From assembly GCA_002419385.1 (NCBI GenBank), contig DIFZ01000054.1, forward strand, positions 1-22,849: a stretch of 22,849 nt of DNA, read 5' to 3'. This stretch comes from Geobacter sp. UBA5735. Its GTDB lineage: Bacteria > Desulfobacterota > Desulfuromonadia > Geobacterales > Geobacteraceae. Shown piece after piece: positions 7,309 through 12,868 of the stretch. The position numbers were made by a program, and so were the translations under genes. The notes under the pieces were generated by a model. The model did no database searches, was not told the DNA's origin, and saw nothing but the letters and a program-made list of their open reading frames with translations. Numbering within the stretch: position 1 is the stretch's first letter; every line of letters begins with the position of its first letter.

Positions 7309-8940
7309 TTACCCGAAAATCTTCTTCAGATCTTCATCGGGGGTGGAGATGGGGGCGATGTTGAAGTTCTCCACCAGGAAGTTGAGCACAGTGGGAGAGA
7401 CGAAGGCCGGCAGGCTCGGGCCCAGCTTGATGTTCTTGATGCCCAGGTGGAGAAGCGTGAGCAGGATCACCACTGCCTTCTGTTCGTACCAGGAGAGTAC
7501 CATGGACAGCGGCAGGTCGTTCACCCCGCACTGGAAGGCTCCCGCCAGGGCCACCGCGATCTGGATGGCCGAGTAGGCGTCGTTGCACTGTCCCACATCA
7601 AGCAGTCGGGGAATGCCGCCGATGTCGCCGAAATCCAGTTTGTTGAACCGGTACTTGCCGCAGGCAAGCGTCAGGATAACACAGTCCTGGGGCACCTTCT
7701 CGGCAAACTCGGTGTAGTAGTCGCGGCCCGGCTTGGCACCGTCGCAGCCGCCGATGAGGAAAAAGTGCTTCACCGCTCCGGCTTTCACCGCTTCGATGAC
7801 CTTGTCGGCGACGCCGAGCACTGCATTGTGGCCGAAGCCCACCAGGATCTCCTGGCCCGGGGCGTCGGGGAATCCCAGCAATGCCAGTGCCTTCTCGATG
7901 ACCGGTGTGAAATCCCATCCGTCAATGTGCGGGATGCCCGGCCACGCAACCAGGCCCCAGGTGAACAGACGGCCGGTGTATGCCTCGGCAGGGCGCTGGA
8001 TACAGTTGGTGTTGAAGATGATGGAGCCGGGAAAATCGAGAAATTCCTTCGCCTGGTCCTGCCAGGCGCCGCCGAAGTTGCCGACAAGGTGCGGATATTT
8101 CTTCAAGCCGGGATAGCCGTGGGCAGGGAGCATCTCGCCGTGGGTGTAAATGTTGATGCCCTTGCCCTCGGTCTGCTTGAGGAGTTCATCCAGCATGCGC
8201 AGATCGTGCCCGGAAACGAGGATGGCTTTTCCGGCTTTGGTGCCGAGCTGGACTTTGGTCGGAACCGGGTGGCCGTAGTGCTCCGTATTTCCTTCGTTGA
8301 GCATGCCCATGACCTTGAGGTTCGTCTTGCCGCACTCCATCGCGAGGCCGACGAAATCCATGAGGCCGAGCGAGGGGTCGGCGGTTGCCGCCAGTGCCTT
8401 GTGGAAGAAAGCGTACACTTCCTCGTCTTCCTTGCCGAGGATCTTCGCGTGGTCCGCGTAGGCGGCCATCCCTTTCAGGCCGTAGGTGAGGATTTCTATG
8501 GCCGAGCGGATGTCCTCGTTTTCGTGGAGGGCAGGGATGCCGTGTTCTCCACCCTGCTTGACCAGATCAGCGTCGGGCGCCCAGGAAGCCGGACCGGATG
8601 TGAATTGCGGAGCTGCAGCGCCGTTCTTGGCCTTGAAAGCCGTCTCATAGAGACCTTTGGCCTTTTCCTTGAGTCCCCCGCACTGCTTGATGAGTGCCTC
8701 AAGCCGTGCCGGATCGAAATCGACATTGGTGACGGTGGCAAAGAGCCCTTCGAGGACAAACCCGTCAATTGCGGGGTCTTTCGCCCCCAGGCCGCGCGCC
8801 TTGTCGGCAAAGAACGCGAGACCCTTCAGTCCGTACAGCAGATTGTCCTGCAGTGCCGCGACTTCCGGCTTCTTGCCGCAGACTCCCGATATTTCGCATG
8901 CGATCCCTTTTGCTGTCTGTTCACACTGATGACAAAACAT
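7309..8940 (-). CDS. hcp: Hydroxylamine reductase / hybrid cluster protein
   Basis: A 543-residue cytoplasmic iron-sulfur protein. In the family it reduces hydroxylamine in vitro and is linked in vivo to nitric oxide and nitrosative stress. The N-terminal cluster ligands C3, C6, C15 and C21 have the 3-9-6 spacing of the class I (Desulfovibrio-type, [4Fe-4S]) enzymes rather than the E. coli type. The hybrid-cluster ligands can all be placed: His in SGHDL, Glu in THGEML, Cys in NTNCIQ, IGGCDG, LACGKY and VGQCND, and Glu/Lys in WYEQKA. The start at 8940 is preceded by AAGGAGG six bases upstream; upstream in-frame codons are not needed. The gene stands alone with its own promoter, palindromic operator and terminator. 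No hcr-type reductase is next to it. Confidence 0.96.
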   Translation of the reverse strand: MFCHQCEQTAKGIACEISGVCGKKPEVAALQDNLLYGLKGLAFFADKARGLGAKDPAIDGFVLEGLFATVTNVDFDPARLEALIKQCGGLKEKAKGLYETAFKAKNGAAAPQFTSGPASWAPDADLVKQGGEHGIPALHENEDIRSAIEILTYGLKGMAAYADHAKILGKEDEEVYAFFHKALAATADPSLGLMDFVGLAMECGKTNLKVMGMLNEGNTEHYGHPVPTKVQLGTKAGKAILVSGHDLRMLDELLKQTEGKGINIYTHGEMLPAHGYPGLKKYPHLVGNFGGAWQDQAKEFLDFPGSIIFNTNCIQRPAEAYTGRLFTWGLVAWPGIPHIDGWDFTPVIEKALALLGFPDAPGQEILVGFGHNAVLGVADKVIEAVKAGAVKHFFLIGGCDGAKPGRDYYTEFAEKVPQDCVILTLACGKYRFNKLDFGDIGGIPRLLDVGQCNDAYSAIQIAVALAGAFQCGVNDLPLSMVLSWYEQKAVVILLTLLHLGIKNIKLGPSLPAFVSPTVLNFLVENFNIAPISTPDEDLKKIFG

Positions 8941-9011
8941 GAATAACCTCCTTAGTGGTGGTCGGTTTCCGAATACATACTTTCCTTCAAATGGCATTTG
9001 CACTATCGTTT

Positions 9012-9044
9012 ATCATAAGCTAAAGTACGTTAATAACGTACTTT
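9012..9044 (-). promoter_or_regulatory. hcp promoter with a 23-bp palindromic operator
   Basis: Arms AAAGTACGTT (9022-9031) and AACGTACTTT (9035-9044) are perfect inverted repeats around a three-base AAT. On the minus strand TATGAT (9017-9012) is a good -10, with a poor -35 (TACGTT) 17 bases upstream inside the palindrome. The operator is centred near -28, so a bound protein would block RNA polymerase. A broken HxlR-family regulator gene reads away from this site beyond the inserted MITE, and HxlR proteins bind palindromes of this kind. Repression by that or a paralogous regulator is an inference. Confidence 0.65.
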
Positions 9045-9048
9045 TATG

Positions 9049-9378
9049 CAGCAGTGTCCGGTTAGGTCCTTGCAGCGACAAAAAAAGTTTCCTCCCCCTT
9101 GGCGCTCATGATGTCCCACATTTTTTCCTAGACACCGTGAAGTCGACAACTTCTTAATAGTTAAGTACTTCGCGTCACATGGCGTCCCTCCCCTTAGGTA
9201 AGGGGAGGCCAGGAGGGGTTACAAACCGGTTTTTGATAACTCCCCCCGACCCCCTCTTAGCGTAAGAGGGGGAGAAAAACCAACCACTTACCCCATTGTC
9301 TTTGCCAGACTTATGGGTAAGGATGAGCCCGTCGAGGGAGGGGGAGCTCTTATGCAAGATTCTAACCGGACACTGTTG
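9049..9378. mobile_element. 330-bp MITE-like non-autonomous element with 9-bp target duplications
   Basis: The ends are inverted: CAGCAGTGTCCGGTTAG (9049-9065) on the left and its complement with one mismatch on the right (9362-9378). A second short match, CTTGCA, lies three bases further in at each end. The direct repeats ACTTTTATG (9040-9048 and 9379-9387) flank it exactly and are the target-site duplication. Inside are two tight hairpins, CCTCCCCTTA/TAAGGGGAGG (9187-9208) and CCCCCTCTTA/TAAGAGGGGG (9250-9272), and no transposase frame. A 9-bp duplication is seen with IS4-like and several other DDE families; the parent element is not identifiable here. Confidence 0.8.
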
Positions 9379-9447
9379 ACTTTTATGGTACGTTGTTACT
9401 TTTTAGGAACTCAGTTGCGGATTCCGCCTGCCAAGAGAAGGATTGCC

Positions 9448-9537
9448 ATGGAAAAGAATCAGAGCGCAGAGCAACTTATGGTTTACCGGGAGAAGGAGTA
9501 CAAATGCCCCATTGACATCACTCTTGCGGTGGCTCGG
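9448..9537 (+). pseudogene. HxlR-family regulator, only the first 28 or so codons remain
   Basis: An ATG at 9448 with AAGGA five bases upstream opens a frame reading MEKNQSAEQLMVYREKEY then KCPIDITLAV. This is the N-terminus of HxlR-type winged-helix repressors, whose invariant cysteine (CP) is the redox sensor in YodB/HypR-like members and is normally followed by IGGKW. Here the similarity ends after LAV, and the frame runs into the reversed tail of the DUF4125 gene (stop at 9539). The gene therefore lost everything from its DNA-binding core onward. It diverges from hcp across the palindromic operator and MITE, so it was probably once the local regulator of hcp. A related relic lies at 18574-18830. 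Confidence 0.65.
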
Positions 9538-9538
9538 C

Positions 9539-10123
9539 TTATGGAGTGCACTTTTTCCGCAGTGTTTCTTCCAGGTCTTTGAGGGAGTCAAAGCCCCACT
9601 GCCTTGCCAGGTTGCAATATGTCGCTTCCGAAAGGTTCGTGCCGGACTCGAGTAATTCCAGCATGTCTTTATGCAGCAGTTCAAGGGTTTTTCCTGAATA
9701 GGTTTCAAGTTCGCCGCGCAGATAGGTTTCGAATGAAGTCAGCCCCGGAGCGTTCTCTTCTTTGCTCAACGGGCGGCTTCCACGCATGAGACATGGGTAG
9801 TCGGCGATGAACCGCTGTTGTCCCTCAATTGCCAGGCTGACAATTTTATCGATAAGCGGGCTGAAGTTGTTACAGGGTAGAATGCCCTCCATGCGAGCAT
9901 ACTTGACAGCAAAAAGGTTACATTCTGCTTTTTTCGCTCGCAGCAGGTCCATGTGATAGCTTTCCAGAGTCGGAGTTGACCAGGCTGCGAACTGGGCGCG
10001 TCGGTGAATCCCGAAGTTATCCGTGTCTTCCTGGCAATTGTACCGGTGAGTGGTCGGAACGGTGAGGAACATGTCGAGCTCGATTTCGAGTATCTGCTCA
10101 ATGATGGCATTTTTTTCTTCCAT
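9539..10123 (-). CDS. DUF4125 family protein
   Basis: A 194-residue soluble, mostly helical protein recognised as DUF4125 from its pattern: ILEIELDMFLTV near the start, the CQED turn, FGIHRRAQFAAWS, YARMEG around the middle and SFETYLRGELETYS in the C-terminal third. The biochemical role of the family is not established to my knowledge. No transmembrane segment or signal peptide is present. The start at 10123 has AAAGG nine bases upstream. It is the last gene of the GRE operon, 20 bases after DUF4037, with which it forms a pair. The conserved charged and aromatic residues would suit an enzyme subunit or a binding partner of DUF4037. The operon ends abruptly against a truncated HxlR gene, with no terminator seen right after the stop. 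Confidence 0.75.
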   Translation of the reverse strand: MEEKNAIIEQILEIELDMFLTVPTTHRYNCQEDTDNFGIHRRAQFAAWSTPTLESYHMDLLRAKKAECNLFAVKYARMEGILPCNNFSPLIDKIVSLAIEGQQRFIADYPCLMRGSRPLSKEENAPGLTSFETYLRGELETYSGKTLELLHKDMLELLESGTNLSEATYCNLARQWGFDSLKDLEETLRKKCTP

Positions 10124-10143
10124 ATGCTCACCTTTCAATGATG

Positions 10144-11070
10144 TCATCTGCACACGGTAAAGTTTCTTCTCAGGTCTGGATCGAGAATGCCGGCCTGCAC
10201 CACTGGGCCGTGATCGGCCAGGAAACGGCTGCCAGAATCGCTCAATCCCTGTCGGTGCAGTTCGTCAATGACCAAGATGCAAAGTGCTTCGATAATGGCG
10301 ATTTTTTTCTCGCAGTCGGAACTGTTTAAAATCTCGCATATGCGTTCGAATACAGCCGACCCGAGAATCGGCAACTCCTTTACTGCCCGGTGAAGCCACT
10401 TGTAAAAAGGCGGATAACGGCGATTGAGAAGAAACACCATGGACATCAGGTCGTTACAGAACCGCAGCTCGCAATAGAGGGTGGCAAAGGGCTCGCCGCG
10501 TTTCAGGCTTCGGGCCAGGTTGTATTGACCCGTCTGCGACATGGTCATGCAGCGCGAAGCTACCTTTTTACGCCGGACGTCCTCCGGGTAATATCCGAGA
10601 AGGTGGCGGCGCCAGGAAGAAAAAGAATCGGCAGGATCATAAAACACCATGCCGTTGGTGCAGATTCCCAAGTTCTGCTCGGGCAGCGCCAACCAATCAC
10701 GTACTCTCTGAGGCGGATGATCGAGTCCCGTATATCTTTCATAGAAACCGTTTACGGTCATGACACCCACGCGGCCTTCTTCACCGGGGGTGGCCCGGCG
10801 GGGTCCGAAACCGGCAAAAACACGCGGCAGTCGATGGTAGGCGGCAGCCAGTTCCTCCCCACGCAACGAATAATCCTCCCTGTCCAGCCAGACGCAAAAA
10901 CCAGGCCCCCAGTCATGGTCGCGGGACAGTTCGTCATCGAATCCATAGCACTCCGATCCCGGACCAACCAAGCCCACGGCAATCCGGTCTGTAATGTCGC
11001 CGAAGGATTCCCGGATCATTGCCAGACCAAACTCGAAAAAATAATTTCTTGCCAGTTCCAGTCCCTGCAT
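10144..11070 (-). CDS. DUF4037 protein, predicted nucleotidyltransferase
   Basis: A 308-residue soluble protein. Residues 31-62 read AVGLVGPGSECYGFDDE then LSRDHDWGPGF. This gives a Gly-Ser (38-39) and a Asp-x-Asp (D51, D53), the hallmark of the polymerase-beta nucleotidyltransferase fold (hG[GS]...DxD). The C-terminal half is helical, as in kanamycin-nucleotidyltransferase-like proteins. The fold predicts transfer of a nucleotide to a protein, RNA or small molecule; the target is unknown. ATG 11070 was preferred, since AGGA lies six bases upstream. A GTG at 11088 overlapping the TPR stop is the alternative. It lies 14 bases after the TPR gene and 20 before DUF4125, inside a GRE operon, which suggests a job in controlling or maintaining that enzyme. 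That link is inference. Confidence 0.75.
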   Translation of the reverse strand: MQGLELARNYFFEFGLAMIRESFGDITDRIAVGLVGPGSECYGFDDELSRDHDWGPGFCVWLDREDYSLRGEELAAAYHRLPRVFAGFGPRRATPGEEGRVGVMTVNGFYERYTGLDHPPQRVRDWLALPEQNLGICTNGMVFYDPADSFSSWRRHLLGYYPEDVRRKKVASRCMTMSQTGQYNLARSLKRGEPFATLYCELRFCNDLMSMVFLLNRRYPPFYKWLHRAVKELPILGSAVFERICEILNSSDCEKKIAIIEALCILVIDELHRQGLSDSGSRFLADHGPVVQAGILDPDLRRNFTVCR

Positions 11071-11084
11071 CGCGTGTCCTGCAA

Positions 11085-11750
11085 TCACCCTCTGAGAAGA
11101 TCAATGTTCTCCATGGTGCGGCGGGCCTTGCCAGCATCGCCGGCCCGTTCATACAGTTCCCTTGCCCTTTCGAAGTTGTCGAGGCCAGCGGTTTTTTCTC
11201 CGCAGATGACATGGATGTAGGCGATATTGGCGTATTGGTCGGCGATTCTGTCGGTACAGCCAATCGTTTCGAAGCGTTGAAGTGCCTGTTGATAATAATC
11301 AAGAGCCCGGCTATATTCATGCCGGTCCCTGCAGACCGATCCCAGGTTTCCCAACTGGTCGGCGGCCCGATCGGGTTTGCCGCATGCCTCGAAAAAACGC
11401 AGTGCCTCGTGAAATGCCTCATCGGCTTCTTCGTAGCGCTGCAGGCGAACCAACAGGAGGCCGATGTTGTTCAGAACAGCTGCTCTGCCTGCTGTATCAT
11501 CAACTGCCGAAAGGTTTGAAAGGATGGAAAACGAGGTGTTGAGAGCCTTGTCGAGCTGGTTCAGAGCGCACTGGATGTCGGCAATGAGCATGCGCTGGGC
11601 TGCCTCCGCGCCAGCATCGCCTGCTTGCGCATAGAGTCTTGCCGATTCCTCGAAGGCTTCCAGAGCCGCATCGTAGGATGCTGATTTCAGATGCTCCAGC
11701 CCTTCAAGGGCAAAGACTTTTGCCTCTGTCGAAGTCCTGGTGTCTTCCAT
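11085..11750 (-). CDS. Tetratricopeptide (TPR) repeat protein
   Basis: A 221-residue soluble protein made of about five TPR helix pairs. Typical units are YDAALEAFEESARLYAQAG, YEEADEAFHEALRFFEACG, YSRALDYYQQALQRFETIG and the degenerate last one, AGLDNFERARELYERAG. Each contains the small-residue and aromatic pattern of TPRs. TPRs bind peptides or whole proteins and carry no catalysis of their own. No signal peptide or membrane span is present. The ATG at 11750 has GGAG five bases upstream; an in-frame TTG at 11765 is less likely. The gene sits between the GRE activase (38 bases upstream) and DUF4037 (14 bases downstream), so it is a plausible scaffold joining those proteins to the GRE. That partner assignment is inferred only from order. 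Confidence 0.8.
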   Translation of the reverse strand: MEDTRTSTEAKVFALEGLEHLKSASYDAALEAFEESARLYAQAGDAGAEAAQRMLIADIQCALNQLDKALNTSFSILSNLSAVDDTAGRAAVLNNIGLLLVRLQRYEEADEAFHEALRFFEACGKPDRAADQLGNLGSVCRDRHEYSRALDYYQQALQRFETIGCTDRIADQYANIAYIHVICGEKTAGLDNFERARELYERAGDAGKARRTMENIDLLRG

Positions 11751-11788
11751 GAGCTCTCCCGTCAATACAATTTATGGCTAAAGAAAGT

Positions 11789-12757
11789 TCACCCGCCCAC
11801 GGTAACCTCTATACCGAATGAGCGTGCGATGTCGGCCAGCTCTAATACACGGTCCTTGCCGTGAGGCGCAACATCATGGAGTTTGTAGTCCTGGTGCAGT
11901 TGACCCCATTTCGGTTCTCCCATGCGGTGGTAGGGGAGGATGTCCAGGGCTTCCAGATTGGAAAAACTTGCGATAAAGCCGGCGGTGGCCCTGATGTTTT
12001 CTTCGGAGTCGTTAAACCCGGGTATCAGCGGCAACCTGATGCGAATGGGTTTGCCTGATGCATCGACCCGCTTCGCGTTTTCCAGTATCATCTGGTTGTC
12101 GACGCCCGTTCCCTGGAGATGCATGGCCGGGTCCATATGCTTCAGGTCGAAGAGCACGATATCCAAATACTCCAATACCGAGTTGAATATGTTCCAGCTT
12201 ACGTAACCACATGTTTCGACAGCGGTATGCAGTTTCAAAACCTTTGCCGTGCGCGCCAACTCAAGCAGAAAGACCGGTTGTGCGAACGGTTCGCCTCCGG
12301 AAAAGGTAATCCCGCCTCCGGTACGATCATAAAATTCCCTGTCTCGCATCACCACTTCCATTACCTCCTCAACCGTAAGGTAACGCCCACTGATGTTTAC
12401 TGCGTTGGCATAGCAGACACGCTGGCATTTGCCGCATTCCGGCAGAAGGCAGCTGTCCCGGTCGATGGCGCACACGATCCTGTCCGATGCCCCGAAACAC
12501 TTGGCGGGACATACGTCGATGCACTTGCCGCATCCGATGCAGTTATGCGAGATGAGCATTATCTCCGGCCGGGGAGATATGGATTCCGGATTGGCGCACC
12601 AGGCGCAATGCAGTGGGCATCCTTTCAGGAAGACAATGGTACGGATTCCTGGGCCATCATGGATGGAAAACCTCTGGAAATCGCTTACAAGACCGGTTAG
12701 TTCCGGTCGGTTTCCGGCATCGGGATCATAGAGGAGATATTCATGGGTCCAACTCAT
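11789..12757 (-). CDS. Glycyl radical enzyme activase (radical SAM)
   Basis: A 322-residue radical S-adenosylmethionine enzyme that would abstract a hydrogen from the conserved glycine of the adjacent GRE to install its radical. The SAM cluster motif C47-x3-C51-x2-C54 (GCPLHCAWCANPES) is followed by two ferredoxin-type cysteine sets, CIGCGKCIDVCP and a second with spacing C-x4-C-x2-C-x3-C. This extended architecture is the one of glycerol dehydratase, hydroxyphenylacetate decarboxylase and similar activases, not of the short PFL activase. The later FSGGEP motif is the usual SAM-binding element. The start at 12757 has AGGAG seven bases upstream. The gene follows the GRE on the same strand by 111 bases, but a strong terminator lies between them, so it is probably expressed below the level of its partner. 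Confidence 0.92.
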   Translation of the reverse strand: MSWTHEYLLYDPDAGNRPELTGLVSDFQRFSIHDGPGIRTIVFLKGCPLHCAWCANPESISPRPEIMLISHNCIGCGKCIDVCPAKCFGASDRIVCAIDRDSCLLPECGKCQRVCYANAVNISGRYLTVEEVMEVVMRDREFYDRTGGGITFSGGEPFAQPVFLLELARTAKVLKLHTAVETCGYVSWNIFNSVLEYLDIVLFDLKHMDPAMHLQGTGVDNQMILENAKRVDASGKPIRIRLPLIPGFNDSEENIRATAGFIASFSNLEALDILPYHRMGEPKWGQLHQDYKLHDVAPHGKDRVLELADIARSFGIEVTVGG

Positions 12758-12816
12758 TGTGCACTCCTGTTTATTCCTTGAGTTGATGCAGACAAACATT
12801 TAACGGGCATAATTTT

Positions 12817-12852
12817 AAAAAGGCGCCGACATCGTTCGAGATGTCAGCGCCT
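12817..12852 (-). terminator. Rho-independent terminator between GRE and activase
   Basis: Arms of 13 bases (12821-12833 and 12840-12852, one C/A mismatch) around a six-base loop are followed on the minus strand by TTTTT and AAAATT. It starts 17 bases past the GRE stop. Some polymerases must read through it, or a second promoter must exist, for the activase operon to be made. Confidence 0.85.
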
Positions 12853-12868
12853 CGTAACATGCTTCCAC

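Noticed and set aside
6967..8946. A 659-codon open frame on the plus strand opposite hcp
   Set aside because: It is the antisense shadow of hcp, which has full family motifs, a ribosome site, an operator and a terminator. The antisense protein shows no recognisable domain and is rich in shadow-type composition.
9187..9272. Paired GC-rich hairpins as a possible CRISPR-like or REP array
   Set aside because: Only two non-identical stems with no regular repeat/spacer structure; they are internal parts of the MITE.
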